A DNA stretch of 41,912 nucleotides from Firmicutes bacterium CAG:631. Lineage in GTDB: Bacteria > Bacillota_I > Bacilli_A > RFN20 > CAG-631. The notes beneath the pieces are model-generated. The model had not been told where the DNA came from. It was given only the letters and a program-made list of their open reading frames with translations, and did no database searches. Where the stretch lies: contig HF998013.1 in the NCBI GenBank assembly GCA_000433015.1, positions 57,712 through 99,623 on the forward strand, in the 5' to 3' direction. The number at the start of each line of letters is the position of its first letter. Position 1 is the first letter of the stretch. Made by a program: the position numbers and the translations under genes. Of this stretch, positions 15,115 to 28,700 are shown one piece after another.

Positions 15115-18100
15115 GTGATTAAAACAACTTTTGAAAAACAAAAGTATTCTAAAAATAGAGTGAATTACTCTAAAATTAGTGGTTCATTAGCCCTTCCAAA
15201 TTTGATTGAAATTCAAACATCATCTTTCGATTGGTTCTTAAAAAAAGGAATTATTGAAGTATTTCAAGACGTTTTTCCTATTGCAAGTAGTAAAGGAGAT
15301 TTAACGCTTGAATTTTTATCATGCCGTTTTGATGAACCAAAATTTAACGAAGTTGACTGTAAGAATCGTGATTTAACCTATTCTCGTCCACTACGCGCAA
15401 CCTTAAGATTAAATAATATGGCAACTGGGGAAATTAAGGAATCTGAAGTCTATATGGGTGATTTCCCAATGATGACAGATACAGGTACTTTTGTCATTAA
15501 TGGAGCAGAACGTGTCATTGTTTCGCAATTGGTTCGTTCTCCTGGCGCATATTTTAAAAAAGTTGTGGACACTAAAAACGGAAAATTACTTTATGGGGCA
15601 GATTTAATTCCGGCTAGAGGAACTTGGCTTGAATTTGAAAGTGATATTAAAGATCAAATTCAAGTTCGAGTGGATCGTACACGGAAAATGCCTGCTACCG
15701 TATTGTTAAGAGCCATTGGATTGCCAACCAATGAAGATATTTGTGATTTATTTGGTGATAATCCATTGCTTGTCAATACATTTGAAAAAGACCATGCTTC
15801 TACGATTCGTGAAGCTTTGGTTGAAATTCATTCTAAATTAAGACCCGGTGAACCTGCTACGGAAGAAGGTCCAAAAACTTTATTGTTCCAAAAGTTTTTT
15901 GATAAAAGACGTTACGACTTAGGGGTTGCTGGTCGCTTTAAATTAAAAAGTAAGTTAAGTGTTTATAATCGTATTTTAGATTGTTACTTAGCTGAAAATT
16001 TAGTTGATGTCAATGGGGAAGTCGTTTATGAAAAAGGCACTCATATGACAAAAGAAAGAGTAAAAAATATCATGGCAATGGAACTTTTTGAAAAAGGAGC
16101 CCATGCTTATGAAGTTAAAGTCAATACCGATTTTGGTCCTTATAATAAGGTCAATATCGTTAAAGTTTACCCAGATGAAACCATGTCTAAAGTGGTTCAA
16201 ATTATGGGAACAGATTTAAATTTAAAAAATAAACATATCACCGTTCCTGATATTTATGCTACTTTTTCTTATTTGCTCAATTTATCCGATAACATTGGCG
16301 ATGTGGATGATATTGACCATTTAGGAAATCGTCGTGTACGTGCTGTAGGTGAATTATTGCAAAATCAATTTAGAATTGGTTTATCTAGAATGGAACGGAG
16401 TGTCCGTGAAAGAATGTCTATTACCGATACTGAATCAATGACACCAACGAATTTAATTAATATTCGTCCTTTAACGGCAGCAATTAAAGAATTTTATTCT
16501 TCTTCACAACTTTCTCAATTTATGGATCAAACTAATCCTATTGCTGAACTTACTAATAAACGTCGTTTATCTGCACTAGGTCCAGGTGGAATTTCTCGTG
16601 ATCGTGCAAGTTTTGAAGTCCGTGATGTTCATTATTCTCACTATGGACGAATTTGTCCGATTGAAACACCAGAAGGTCCAAACATTGGATTAATTAATAA
16701 CTTAGCAAGTTATGCTAAAATTAATGAATATGGCTTTATTGAAACACCTTTTCGTAAAGTCGTTCATGAAAATGGAAAACATTATGCCAAAGATGAAATG
16801 TGTGATTATTTATCTGCGGATGAAGAAAATGAATACGTTATTGGACAAGCCAATATTCAGTTAGGTAAAGATGGAGAAATTTTACAAGATAAAATTATTG
16901 CCCGTTTTCGTGGAGAAGATATTTTAGCAGACAAAGAAAATGTAGATTACATTGACGTTTCTCCAAAACAAATTATTTCTATTCCGACAGCACTCATTCC
17001 GTTTATTGAAAACGATGATGCTAACCGTGCCATGATGGGAGCAAACATGCAACGTCAAGCCATCCCTCTTCTTCGTCCAAGTGCACCTATTGTTGGAACT
17101 GGTATTGAATATATCAGTGCACATGACTCTGGTGTTGCAGTGGTTGCTAAAGAAGACGGAATTGTCAGTTATGTGGATTCTAAAAAGATTATCGTGGATG
17201 AAAAAGAAGGACCACATACTTATACTTTATATAAATTTGCTCGTTCAAATGCTGGAACTTGTTTTAATCAAAATCCAATTGTAAAAGTGGGACAACATGT
17301 CGAAAAAGGCGAAATATTGGCCGATGGTCCTTCTATGGATCAAGGCGAATTAGCCTTAGGACAAAATGTAGTTGTCGCCTTTATGACATGGCATGGGTAT
17401 AACTACGAAGATGCTGTTATTATGTCTCAACGATTAGTAAAAGATGATGTTTATACTTCTATTCACATTGAAGATTATGATACAGAATGTCGTGAAACAA
17501 AATTAGGTCCAGAAGAAATTACTCGTGATGTACCAAATGTTTCTGAAGAAGCAAAATCCCATTTAGACGAACTTGGTATCGTCATTCCTGGTTCTGAAGT
17601 AAAAGAAGGAGATATCCTTGTTGGAAAAATCACTCCGAAAGGACAAACTGAACCAACTCCTGAAGAAAAATTATTGATGTCTATTTTTGGTGATCGTACC
17701 AAAGAAGGAAAAGACAATTCCTTAAGAGTTCCTCACGGAGGAGAAGGAATTGTTGTCGGTGTTAAAGTCTTTAATCGTAAAACAGGTGGAGTGGATTTGG
17801 CTCCGGGAGTTAATCAAATCGTTCGTGTTTATATCGCTCAAAAGCGGAAAATTTCTGAAGGCGATAAAATGGCCGGACGTCATGGAAATAAAGGGGTTAT
17901 TTCAAGAATTATGCCTGAAGAAGATATGCCCTTTTTACCTGATGGAACGCCTGTCGATATCATGCTTAACCCACTTGGGGTTCCAAGCCGGATGAATATT
18001 GGACAAGTACTTGAACTTCATTTAGGAATGGCAGCTAAAAAATTAGGAATGAAAGTCGCTACATCTTCTTTTGATGGTATTTCGAATGAAGAATTATTAG

Positions 18101-18681
18101 ATTTAATGAACAAGGCCGAAATGTCAAAAGATGGAAAAACGGTTCTTTATGATGGTAAAACCGGTGAAAAATATGATGAAAAAGTTTCCGTTGGCGTCAT
18201 GTATATGATTAAATTATCACACATGGTTGACGATAAATTACATGCTCGTGCAACAGGACCTTATTCATTAGTTACTCAACAACCTCTTGGTGGTAAAGCG
18301 CAAAATGGTGGTCAACGTTTTGGTGAAATGGAAGTTTGGGCATTAGAAGCTTATGGTGCTGCTCATACTTTACAAGAAATTTTGACTATTAAATCTGATG
18401 ATGTTGTGGGGCGCGTTAAAGCCTATGAAGCTATTTTAAAAGGTAAAGAAATTCCTAATCCTGGAATTCCTGAATCTTTCCGTGTATTACAAAAAGAATT
18501 ACAATCTTTAGCCATTGATGTCAATTTACTTGATGATCAAGGACATATTATGGAAACCAAAGATATTATGAAAGAAGCTCAAAGCCGTGATAAATATCCA
18601 AGTTTTGAAAATCTTGCTGAAGATTTAGAAGCAAGTGGATTAAATATCACGTCAAATCTTGATGATGGAGGTGAATTTTAA
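15115..18681 (+). CDS. rpoB: DNA-directed RNA polymerase subunit beta
   Basis: A 1188-residue beta subunit. GTG at 15115 is the start; GGGGTGA (15101-15107) fits it. All landmarks are present: the rifampicin region ([27 protein letters not shown]), [39 protein letters not shown] and the C-terminal [20 protein letters not shown]. The residue equivalent to E. coli His526 is Asn (codon 16555-16557, residue 481), a change associated with rifampicin resistance and reported as natural in Spiroplasma. Its TAA shares one base with the rpoC ATG. Confidence 0.98.
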   Translation: MIKTTFEKQKYSKNRVNYSKISGSLALPNLIEIQTSSFDWFLKKGIIEVFQDVFPIASSKGDLTLEFLSCRFDEPKFNEVDCKNRDLTYSRPLRATLRLNNMATGEIKESEVYMGDFPMMTDTGTFVINGAERVIVSQLVRSPGAYFKKVVDTKNGKLLYGADLIPARGTWLEFESDIKDQIQVRVDRTRKMPATVLLRAIGLPTNEDICDLFGDNPLLVNTFEKDHASTIREALVEIHSKLRPGEPATEEGPKTLLFQKFFDKRRYDLGVAGRFKLKSKLSVYNRILDCYLAENLVDVNGEVVYEKGTHMTKERVKNIMAMELFEKGAHAYEVKVNTDFGPYNKVNIVKVYPDETMSKVVQIMGTDLNLKNKHITVPDIYATFSYLLNLSDNIGDVDDIDHLGNRRVRAVGELLQNQFRIGLSRMERSVRERMSITDTESMTPTNLINIRPLTAAIKEFYSSSQLSQFMDQTNPIAELTNKRRLSALGPGGISRDRASFEVRDVHYSHYGRICPIETPEGPNIGLINNLASYAKINEYGFIETPFRKVVHENGKHYAKDEMCDYLSADEENEYVIGQANIQLGKDGEILQDKIIARFRGEDILADKENVDYIDVSPKQIISIPTALIPFIENDDANRAMMGANMQRQAIPLLRPSAPIVGTGIEYISAHDSGVAVVAKEDGIVSYVDSKKIIVDEKEGPHTYTLYKFARSNAGTCFNQNPIVKVGQHVEKGEILADGPSMDQGELALGQNVVVAFMTWHGYNYEDAVIMSQRLVKDDVYTSIHIEDYDTECRETKLGPEEITRDVPNVSEEAKSHLDELGIVIPGSEVKEGDILVGKITPKGQTEPTPEEKLLMSIFGDRTKEGKDNSLRVPHGGEGIVVGVKVFNRKTGGVDLAPGVNQIVRVYIAQKRKISEGDKMAGRHGNKGVISRIMPEEDMPFLPDGTPVDIMLNPLGVPSRMNIGQVLELHLGMAAKKLGMKVATSSFDGISNEELLDLMNKAEMSKDGKTVLYDGKTGEKYDEKVSVGVMYMIKLSHMVDDKLHARATGPYSLVTQQPLGGKAQNGGQRFGEMEVWALEAYGAAHTLQEILTIKSDDVVGRVKAYEAILKGKEIPNPGIPESFRVLQKELQSLAIDVNLLDDQGHIMETKDIMKEAQSRDKYPSFENLAEDLEASGLNITSNLDDGGEF

Positions 18682-21600
18682 TGGCAATTGATATTAATAA
18701 ACTTTCTGCTATTCAAATTGGCTTAGCCTCTCCAGAAAAAATTCTAGAATGGTCTTATGGGGAAGTTACAAAACCAGAAACGATTAATTATCGTTCACAA
18801 AAACCAGAGTTAGATGGTTTGTTTTGTGAAAGAATTTTTGGCCCGTCAAAAGATTATGAATGTCATTGCGGAAAATACAAAAAAATCCGTTTTCAAGGAA
18901 TTAAATGTGAAAAATGTGGTGTTGAAGTCACGACAAAGGCTGTTCGTCGTGAAAGAATGGGACATATTGAACTTGCAAGTCCTGTCGCTCATATTTGGTA
19001 TTTAAGAGGAACACCTAGTCGTATTGCTTTAATTTTAGATATTTCAGCAAAACAGTTAGAAGATGTCGTTTACTTTGTTTCTCGAATTGTTTTAGACCCT
19101 GGAACGACTTCTTTACTTTATAAAGGGGAAGTTTTAGGTGAAAAAGAAGCAAGAATTAAATTTGCTGCAGTTGTAAAAGAAATCATTTCTAGATTTTCTG
19201 AAGATGATGCAGAATATATTCGTGGAACGGATATCATTAACCGTTTAGAAAATTCTAAAGAATTTGATTTTTATACTTATTCAACTTTTATTACACAACA
19301 TACAGGTGCTCAATTTGGAATGGGTGCTGAAGCCATTAAAACCTTATTAGAACAAGTTGATTTAGATAAAATATTAGAAGAAATTAAAACGGAATTAAAA
19401 GAAACACAAAGTCAAAAACTTAAAAGACAAAAATTGTTAAAACGATTAGATGTCGTTGAATCATTTAGAAAATCAAATAATCGTCCTGAATGGATGATTT
19501 TGACGGTTGTTCCAGTAATTCCGCCTGATTTAAGACCAATGTTGCAACTTGATGGAGGCCGTTTTGCAACCTCTGATTTAAATGATTTATATCGTCGTGT
19601 CATTACAAGAAATATTCGTTTGAAACGATTAAAAGAAATTAATGCTCCAGGTGTTATTTTAATTAATGAAAAAAGAATGCTTCAAGAAGCAGTTGATGCA
19701 TTAATTGATAATGGACGTAGAAGTAAACCTGTTTTAGGTGCAGGAGGTAGAGCGTTAAAATCCTTATCTAACACTTTAAAAGGAAAACAAGGCCGTTTCC
19801 GTCAAAACTTATTAGGAAAAAGAGTTGATTACTCTGGTCGTAGTGTTATTGTCGTTGGACCCGATTTAAAGATGTATCAATGTGGTATTCCTAGAGAAAT
19901 GGCCGTGCAATTATTTAAACCATTTATTGCGGCAAAGATGATTGCAGAAGGTCAAGTTACTTCTCACAAACAGGCAGAACGACTCATTGATCGTCAAGAT
20001 GAACGTGTTTGGGATGCGCTAGATAGCATTATTAAAGATCATCCTGTATTATTAAACCGTGCACCAACGTTACACCGTTTAGGGATTCAAGCTTTTGAAG
20101 TAAAATTAGTAGATGGTCGTGCAATTCGTTTGCATCCGTTAGTCTGTCCAGCTTTCAATGCAGACTTTGATGGAGACCAAATGGCTGTGCATGTTCCACT
20201 TTCAAAAGATGCAGTGCGTGAAGCACGCGAATTAATGATTGGCTCTAAAAATATTTTAGGACCAAAAGACGGGAAACCAATTGTTACTCCAGGACATGAT
20301 ATGGTTCTTGGAAATTATTATATTACACTAGAATGGACAAAAGAAGATTTTTATCGCCGTGCAGCAAAATATCGTGAAGATGGTGATGAAATTAATGCTG
20401 AAAAATATGAATTATATGGAGATTGTGAAGGAAAAGTTTTTGCAAATCCCGATGAAGCGATATTAGCTTATCAAACAGGGAATATTCATTTACAAACTCG
20501 AATTGCCATTTTAACTTCTTCTTTAGATAAAGAATGTTTTACTGAAGAACAAAAAAATCAATATTTAATCACAACAGTTGGTAAAATTATCTTTAATAGT
20601 ATTTATCCAAAAACATTGGTTTATTTAAATAGTCCAAAAGATGGATTTGAAACAATCCCTGAAAAATATTTTGTTCCACGCGGTGGAAATGTAAAAGAAA
20701 TTATTGCAACCAGTGAATTAAATCCTCCTTTTAAAAAGGGTGATTTAGGAAAAATTATTGATTATGTATTTAAACATTATGGAACAGAAGAAACTTCCAT
20801 TATGCTTGATAAAATGAAAGATCAAGGATTTAAATATGCAACCGTTTCTGGTGTTACTGTATCCATTGATGATATTAAAGTTGCAGAAGGTAAATATGAT
20901 ATTATCGCTGATGGTGATAAACAAGTTGAACAAATCGTTAAGTTCTACAATAAAGGTCTTTTAACAGATGATGAAAGACATAATAAAGTTGTTAAAGTTT
21001 GGGAAAAAGTAAAGAGTGAAGTTGAAGCTTCTTTAGCAAAACAACTTAAAAAAGAAAATCGAAATCCATTCTTTATGATGTCGGACTCTGGAGCAAGAGG
21101 AAATGCTTCAAACTTTACACAACTTGCAGGAATGCGTGGTTTGATGTCTAAACCATTCAAACCATCTTCTAAAGATGCGCATAAAGATTTAATTAAAAAA
21201 TTGACACAAACTGGTGGTAAGTTAACTTCTGCTGAAATTTCTCAATTGAATCAAATGTCTATTTCAACAGAAAGAGCGATTGAATTACCAATTAAATCTT
21301 CTTTCCGTGAAGGATTAACCGTTTCCGAATTCTTTATTTCGACTCATGGTGCAAGAAAAACCATGTCTGATACCGCATTAAAAACGGCTGAATCCGGTTA
21401 TTTAACAAGACGTTTAGTTGATGTTGCCCATGATGTCATTGTTCGTGAAGATGATTGTCATACCGATATTGGTTTTGAAGTAGAAGAAATTAAAGATACG
21501 AAAAATGATTCAATTGTTGTACCTTTTAAAGATCGTTTAGTTGGCCGTTATCCTTTAAATAATATTTATCATCCAGAAACAAAAGAATTAATCGTTGATA

Positions 21601-22622
21601 AAGATAGTTTAATTACAGAAGAAACGGCAGATAAAATTATTCAAGCGGGCTACACCAAAATTAAAATTCGTTCTTTATTTGGTTGTAAAACGCATAATGG
21701 TGTTTGTAGAAAATGTTATGGTTTAAATTTAGCAACGGGTAGAGAAGTGGAAGTTGGAGAAGCAATTGGTACAATGGCCGCTCAATCCATTGGTGAACCT
21801 GGTACTCAATTAACCATGCGTACTTTCCACACCGGTGGAGTTACTGGAAGTTCTGATATTACTCAAGGTTTACCTCGGGTTCAAGAATTGTTTGAAACAC
21901 GTCCACCTCGTGGTGAAGCTATTATTTCTAAAACTGCTGGAACTGTTGAAAGTATTGAACCCAAAGAATTTAAAGATGGTGAAAAAATGGTTGTCACCAT
22001 CAAAAATGACTTGGATACAGAAGAATATGTTATTCCATTTGGTGCTAGAATTCGGGTAAAAGTTGGTGATTTTGTAAAAAATGGTCAAAAAATTACTGAA
22101 GGACCAATTAATCCTAAACAATTACTTGAAGTTGCAGACAGTGTAGAAGTTCAAAAATACATTTTAAAAGAAGTTCAAAAGGTTTATCGCTTAACAGGTA
22201 TTCCTATTGGTGATAAGCACATTGAAGTCATGATTCGTCAAATGCTAAGAAAACTCATTGTTTTAGATGGTGGAGATACGGAATTATTACCAGGAAGTAA
22301 AATTGACATGCATGAATTTACAAGAATTAACCAAGAAACATTAATTCATCATGGCCGACCTGCTGTCGCAAAACAAATTATTTTAAGTATTACAAAAGCA
22401 TCTTTAGAAACTGAATCTTTCTTATCTGCTGCTTCCTTCCAAGAAACAACTCGTGTATTAACGGATGCGGCTGTAAAGGGTAAGATTGATCATTTAACAG
22501 GACTCAAAGAAAATGTTATTGTTGGTAAACTTATTCCATGTCCTGAAACGGCTCAAAAAAATCATGAAAAGCTTCTAGAAAGTGAAGAAAATAGTGATTC
22601 TATAGAACAATCTATTGCTTAA
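18681..22622 (+). CDS. rpoC: DNA-directed RNA polymerase subunit beta-prime
   Basis: A 1313-residue beta-prime, longer than the roughly 1200 of Bacillus. The N-terminal zinc site is [13 protein letters not shown], the active site [12 protein letters not shown], and the second zinc site is formed by CHTD, CKTH and CRKC. The trigger-loop region [20 protein letters not shown] is standard. About 40 residues (826-866, bases 21156-21278) are inserted between the F-loop (GMRGLMSKP) and the bridge helix, where other bacteria have only a few. In the bridge helix [14 protein letters not shown], Thr replaces the common Gly hinge. It overlaps rpoB by one base. Confidence 0.97.
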   Translation: MAIDINKLSAIQIGLASPEKILEWSYGEVTKPETINYRSQKPELDGLFCERIFGPSKDYECHCGKYKKIRFQGIKCEKCGVEVTTKAVRRERMGHIELASPVAHIWYLRGTPSRIALILDISAKQLEDVVYFVSRIVLDPGTTSLLYKGEVLGEKEARIKFAAVVKEIISRFSEDDAEYIRGTDIINRLENSKEFDFYTYSTFITQHTGAQFGMGAEAIKTLLEQVDLDKILEEIKTELKETQSQKLKRQKLLKRLDVVESFRKSNNRPEWMILTVVPVIPPDLRPMLQLDGGRFATSDLNDLYRRVITRNIRLKRLKEINAPGVILINEKRMLQEAVDALIDNGRRSKPVLGAGGRALKSLSNTLKGKQGRFRQNLLGKRVDYSGRSVIVVGPDLKMYQCGIPREMAVQLFKPFIAAKMIAEGQVTSHKQAERLIDRQDERVWDALDSIIKDHPVLLNRAPTLHRLGIQAFEVKLVDGRAIRLHPLVCPAFNADFDGDQMAVHVPLSKDAVREARELMIGSKNILGPKDGKPIVTPGHDMVLGNYYITLEWTKEDFYRRAAKYREDGDEINAEKYELYGDCEGKVFANPDEAILAYQTGNIHLQTRIAILTSSLDKECFTEEQKNQYLITTVGKIIFNSIYPKTLVYLNSPKDGFETIPEKYFVPRGGNVKEIIATSELNPPFKKGDLGKIIDYVFKHYGTEETSIMLDKMKDQGFKYATVSGVTVSIDDIKVAEGKYDIIADGDKQVEQIVKFYNKGLLTDDERHNKVVKVWEKVKSEVEASLAKQLKKENRNPFFMMSDSGARGNASNFTQLAGMRGLMSKPFKPSSKDAHKDLIKKLTQTGGKLTSAEISQLNQMSISTERAIELPIKSSFREGLTVSEFFISTHGARKTMSDTALKTAESGYLTRRLVDVAHDVIVREDDCHTDIGFEVEEIKDTKNDSIVVPFKDRLVGRYPLNNIYHPETKELIVDKDSLITEETADKIIQAGYTKIKIRSLFGCKTHNGVCRKCYGLNLATGREVEVGEAIGTMAAQSIGEPGTQLTMRTFHTGGVTGSSDITQGLPRVQELFETRPPRGEAIISKTAGTVESIEPKEFKDGEKMVVTIKNDLDTEEYVIPFGARIRVKVGDFVKNGQKITEGPINPKQLLEVADSVEVQKYILKEVQKVYRLTGIPIGDKHIEVMIRQMLRKLIVLDGGDTELLPGSKIDMHEFTRINQETLIHHGRPAVAKQIILSITKASLETESFLSAASFQETTRVLTDAAVKGKIDHLTGLKENVIVGKLIPCPETAQKNHEKLLESEENSDSIEQSIA

Positions 22623-22631
22623 ATTGGCAAA

Positions 22632-22666
22632 AACAAAGTGTCTATGACGAACACTTTGTTTTTTTG
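22632..22666 (+). terminator. Terminator after rpoC
   Basis: A perfect 10-bp stem AACAAAGTGT/ACACTTTGTT (22632-22641 with 22651-22660), then a T-run to about 22666. It ends the rpoBC transcript before the accessory lipoprotein gene. Confidence 0.93.
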
Positions 22667-22701
22667 TTTTCAAAAAAATGTAAGCGTTACCATTTTTTAC
22701 C

Positions 22702-22730
22702 TTGCTTTTTTGGATTATAAGTATTATAAT
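22702..22730 (+). promoter_or_regulatory. Promoter of the giant lipoprotein gene
   Basis: TTGCTT (22702-22707), a 17-base spacer and TATAAT (22725-22730). With the terminators on both sides it makes the gene an independent transcription unit. Confidence 0.75.
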
Positions 22731-22775
22731 CAAAATGGATATCGAATCCATATTTTAAAGAAAGGGGAAAATAAT

Positions 22776-25700
22776 ATGAATTCTAAAAAGCTGTTTAAAA
22801 CGCTTTTATGGAGTTTGGCTGGGTTAACATTGGTGTTAACTGGTTGTACGAAAAAAGGTCCTAGTTCGTCAACAAGTTCACCTAGTTCACCAAGCACTGG
22901 CGGAACTTCTTCTAGCCCTATTGGCGGTTCTGATTCATCAGGCAGTCAAAGTGACACACCTGTACCACCAGAACCAGAAACTTTAGCGTTAGATGTTGTT
23001 TTTAACTGGGACACCAATGTTCATGTCACAGAAGAAGGAATGTCAATTTGGACAGACCGCTATGTTGACGGAACAATTGCTCCATTAAGCGACAATGTTT
23101 CAGGCTTAGCAGCAGATAGAAGAACAACAAATCCAGAAGGTGATTATCGTTGGAATTTTGCTGTAGATGCAAATGGTTACATTGTTTATGCAAGTTGGGG
23201 AACCAATGCTGGATATGGAGGACCAAGTGATGGCTTCTACTATCGTCCGATTTCACAATGGGATAAAAACGAAGTAACCAATACAGGTACTGGTAATGAT
23301 GATTTCCCAGTATTTGCAATTGGTGGCGACTGGGCACCATGGCCAGCTGAAACTTGTACACATTATGATTACGTCATTCCTGAAGGTGGATTTATCATTA
23401 CTGGCCGTGGGGAAGACGCAAATGGATTTGTAAAATTTTTAGATTACCTTTATGCTGATCGCACCTTTACTTCTGATGAAGTAGTAGCTATGCAAGAATC
23501 TAATTCGTTATTAGAATTAGAAACAGAAAAAGGTTATTTTGATGATTATTATGTCTTTATTAATGAAGACAAACAATTAGAAGTTATGTCTAGAGAAGAT
23601 GCTGGAGATGAAACACCTGCATATTTATGTGAACCAGAAGATGCTCCAACTGATTTATATGATGACATTGCTGATGTTATTACAATGGAAAATGACACTG
23701 AAGTAACGGTTCGCGGTGTTATTACTAATATGTACGCTGATGGTGTTTTAGTCATTGCTGATAATACAGGTTCCGTATTAGTAAAAGATACAACTTTACA
23801 ATATGTGCCTGCTAAATCAGAAAGAGTTTATGTTTTAAACGATACCGTTCGTGTAGAAGGAACATTTAGTGTTATTGATGGACAAAACACTATTACTCCT
23901 ACAGCAGAACCTGAAGTTTTAAGCAAATATTGGGACATTACTGCTCCTAGCCCAATGGAAATCGTGAATTACGAAACACAATGGGTTGTTGCTAATCAAA
24001 ATAAAGTTGTTTCTTTAAAAGAAATTATTTATGTTGAAACAACAGGAGAAATTTCAACTTTCAAAGATAGTAACGATAATGTATACAAAGGAAGAAACAT
24101 TACCCTTCCTGCAGGAGCAGAAGCTAATGATAAATTTGACATCAAAGCAGTTCTTCAAGTTGAAAATGAAAACGAAGTTGTTTTCAGAATCAATTCTGCA
24201 AATGATGTTACAGGATATGCAACAGTTACACTTGTTAATGGTACATTCAAAGGTACAGAAGAAAGTGTAAAAGATTTTGCTTTAGGAAGCAAAGTTGTCA
24301 TCGTTGCCGATGACAAACCAGGTGAACGTTTTGTTCGTTGGACAAGTGGTGATAGTGTTGCAACAACAAAAGAATACGAAATTCCAGTTAATGGCGATGT
24401 TATTTGGACGGCAGAATATGCTTCTGATGCAACTATTACAGTTGTAAATGGTACAATTGATGGTTATGATGAAACATCACTTACATTACCAGTTGATACA
24501 GAAGTAACGATTATTGCTAATCAACCAGAATTAGGTTATGTATTTGCTGGATGGTATCAAGATGATGTATTAGTTTCTGATCAAGCAACTTATACTTTCA
24601 CATTGAAAAACAATGTTACTTATACTGCTCAATTTGAAAGAGAAGTTAATCCAGATCCAGTAGAAGGAGCAATTACTCCTGATGTCATTAATGAAAATAT
24701 TAATTCGAATCAAATCGCTATTTATACTGATTACGAAATTAATGGTAAATTACCTCAAACGAGTGAATATGATAGCACAAAATATACTTTCAATCACACT
24801 TGGTCAACCGTTATTGCAGTTGATGAACATGGTAAAGTATTAGCTTTAGGTTTCTCACACTGGTTAGGTTATGGCGGAGCTTATAATGGACCAGATGTTC
24901 CATTTAATGGATTCAGCCAATATCCAGATTTATTAAATAAAGATAATCCTGCATTTGCTGTTTCTGAAAATTGGGCACCATGGAATCCGGAAGATGGTTC
25001 TAAATATTCAGCATTATGGAATTTCGTTGTACCAGAAGGTGGTTTCTTAGTTGGTGTAAATGGTGCAGCAAAAACAGGACAACTCTTAGCTTTATTAATG
25101 GATGATCCAGACTTAGAAACAAAAGTAGCACAAGGTGGAGATTCTTATAATTATAGTCATTTAAAAGCAGATTATCCTGATGGAATTCCTGAATACATGA
25201 GAGTTTATTTAACTTGGGATAATAAATTAGTCTTTGATAATGAAAAGAATGTTAAAGCAACGCCAACAATTATTAACCCACAAGAACAAACAAGTGAATT
25301 TGCAATTTGGTCTGATACATGGGTTAATGGAACGATTGCTCCAGAAAGTCCAAATACATGGGGAAAAGTTCCAGAAGGTAGAAAAACATTTATGACTCCA
25401 ACAGATGAAACCGGTGCTTCAGTTGCTGGATTTACCTTTGGTGTTAATGCTCAAGGAAAATTAGTCTATGCATCTTATGGTTTAAATGCTGGTTATGCTT
25501 CACCTGCTGATGAATTTTATTCTAGAATTGGCGAAAGTGGAACAGCAAATCCTATCTTTAGTGTTAGCGATAATTTCATGTCTTGGGGTGAAGACATGGC
25601 TGATGGTAAAGACGATGGCTATTGGAGACAATTTGAATTAGTTGTACCAGAAGGTGGATTTGTATTTACATTAACTGATCCAACTGATCCTGGATTAATT

Positions 25701-28700
25701 GCTATAATGAACATGTTAATGGATGGTATTGTTGATACACCATATAGTGCTGATAATCCAGTTCCAACCAATAATGATATGCTATTTGGAACGATTTATG
25801 GTGGAGGTTTAGTTGCAGACGGTGCATGGGATCATTTCACATTCTCTTTGACAAAAATGGGTAAAATTGAAGTTGTAGATGATAATGCTCCAACAGAAGA
25901 TACTCCACAAGAAAATGTTGATCCTTATAAAGATACTTATTCTGTATTCGTTGAAGATTCAGAAAACGCCGTAGCTTCTGGTATTGATCCAACAAGAACA
26001 GCTGTTGTTGAATCCGAAGAAAGAAATACAGAAAAATACTTAGATGATTCTGCTTTAAATTATGAACATCTTTATATTGCTGTCGATAGCGAAGGAAGAA
26101 TTGCTTATTTAGTATTTGCTCCTTCAGCTGGACATGGTACCGCATATGCAGATTCTTATTATAGAAACTCATATTATGCATATGGTACTCGTGATGAAGG
26201 TGAACTTCCAGATCATGAATTTGGAACCGATCGTGTTAACCCGGCTTTAGTTGTTGATACTGAAAGTGAATTAAGTTGGGGATTCTATTCTGTATGGCAA
26301 ATTGTTGTACCACAAGATGGATTTGTCGTTGTTGCCAAAGGCGATGCCGCAAATGAATTCTTAAATGAAATTTTCGGTAAGACATTCGATCTATCAACAA
26401 CAACAACAAGATTTGCTGCGGCTGCAGAAATTAATAGAGATTTAGAATTACACGCAAGTGTATCTGATGATACAAGAATTGAATTAAATCGAGAAACATT
26501 AGAAGTTACGGTTAACGCAGGACTTGCTACAACAAAGGCTTATGTTCAAGTTGTTGGCGGTACATTTAAAGATGAAACTGTAACTCAAAAAATCGTAGAT
26601 AAGAATACAAATGTAACTGTTGTTGCAAATGATCAACCAGGACAAACTTTCTTAGGTTGGTATAATGGTGATGAATTATTATCTAACGATAAAGAATATA
26701 CACATCTTGTTGAAGATTCAATTACTTTAACTGCAAAATTTGCAATTGCTGAACAAGGATTTGCTTATGAAGTATTAAATCCAGAAACAGATCCAGATGG
26801 TAAATTTGCAGTTTATACCGATGAAGAAGTCAATGGAACTACAGCTCCATTAAGTGAAAATACTTGGGGTAATGTTCCAGAAGGAAGAAAGACTTTCTTT
26901 AAAGAAATCCAATATCGTTATGGATATACAATCGCAGTTGATGCAGAAGGATATATTGTTTATGCTTCCTATGGATTAAATAACGGTTATGGTTCACCTG
27001 CTGATGGTTTCTATTCAAGAGTTGGTGGGGAAGGCAAAAACAATCCAATCTTTTATGTAGCAGACAATTGGGCACCATGGCCTGATCCAAACTTTGGTAG
27101 TTTTGACTGGGTTGTTCCAGAAGGCGGATTTGTTGTTACTGGTTTAGCAACTCATCCAACAATGGTTAATTTAATTAAACACTTAACAGGTGCAACTTCT
27201 GTTCCTACAAATAACAATGCTTTATTTGAAACACAAACTGCTGATGGTTCTTTAGATAAATGGCATTTATCTTTAACTGAAGTAGGTAACATTCGTGTTC
27301 AAGATAGAACAAATCTTCAAGATACTCCTGCATATGTAACTTCTTTAGTTACAGTAACAGGTGGTACCGTTAATGGAGAAACAACTGCTAATTTAGAAGT
27401 CAACTCAATGGTTAGCGTTGTAGCCGATACACAAGATGGACATGTTTTTGCAGGATGGTATAATGAATGGAATGAACTTGTTTCTGACCAAGCAACTTAT
27501 ACTTTCAAATTAGGAGCAGATGATGTTACTTTAACTGCAAAATATGAAAAAGAATATGAACCTGACACAGTGGAAGTTACTGTCAATGTAGAAAATGCAA
27601 CAATTACGACAGTTGATGATGTTCCATATGTCGATGGGGAAACAAAAATTTATGCTGGTGATGTTGTTACAGTTACAAAAGCAGCAGACGTTGAGTTTGT
27701 AAAATGGCAACAAGATGGTGTAGATGTCAGTTCTTCATTAAAAGATGGCGTTACGATTTTAAGAGATGAAGCCTACACTTTCACAGCACAAGAAGGAACA
27801 ACTACAATTAAAGCAGTTGTAAAACAAGAATATGCAAGTGGATCATTTGATTTAATGGTTGGTATTGACGGATATGGAAGTTTGAATTCTTATTGGGAAG
27901 CAGGACAATCCATTAAAGTCGGAACAACGATGGCAAATGCATTCCGGATGGTATTATTAGTTAACGAAGAAGGAACAATTACACAAGTACTTCCAGTTCT
28001 TTCTACAGATCGTCTAGTTGTTGAAGAAGGATTTGCAATTGTTGGACACTTAACTCCATTTAATGAATTATTATCTTATATGTTAGGTGAAACAATTGAA
28101 GCTGACGAAAGCAACAAGACAGAATTATTAGCAAAATTAGATGCTAGAAAAGCAGATTACCGTTTAGCTGTTGAAAATGGTGTCTTAACAATTTCAAAAT
28201 TAGTTGCAATTAATCGTACTGATTTAATTGAAATGATTGATAAAGCTGAAGAAAATGATGTTGTTAAAATTGGTGCAACAACAATTGATATCACTGATAT
28301 TGCATTAACAAAGAACATTATTTTACAAGGTGTTAATCAAGAATCAACAATCTTAACTTCTAGTAAACATATTTCTACAAGTTTACAAGGAATGAAAGAT
28401 TTAACATTGCAAACATTATGCCATATTGACGTAGCGGAAAATGCACATACCAGTTTTGAAAATGTAACCATTACGGTTACAGAAGAAACAATGCCTGGTG
28501 TTCGTGGCGAAGGTGCTATAAGATTCTTGGGTAATAATGGTGCAGTTGTTGTTAAAAATAGTACTTTAAATGGTACTTTATGGGTAATGGGTACTGAAGA
28601 AAATCAAGATCTTTCTGGAATTACAGGAAATAACATCCATGCAATTCAATCTGGTATTGTTTACCATGCTAATACAGAAACAGCTACAGCCAATATGTCT

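Noticed and set aside
21156..21278. Intein or mobile element in rpoC.
   Set aside because: The insert is only about 40 residues, in frame, with none of the splicing motifs (N-terminal Cys/Ser block, His-Asn-Cys/Ser end).
22638..22775. The giant lipoprotein frame stays open upstream to 22638, adding 46 residues.
   Set aside because: This stretch contains the rpoC terminator and the TTGCTT/TATAAT promoter. The lipoprotein signal peptide and a good ribosome site begin at ATG 22776.
25837..26181. A 114-codon minus-strand reading frame in the giant gene, and similar antisense frames at 23026-23361 and 26899-27090.
   Set aside because: Compositions rich in Gln/His/Leu/Tyr are the usual shadow of this gene's codon use; no ribosome sites or motifs.
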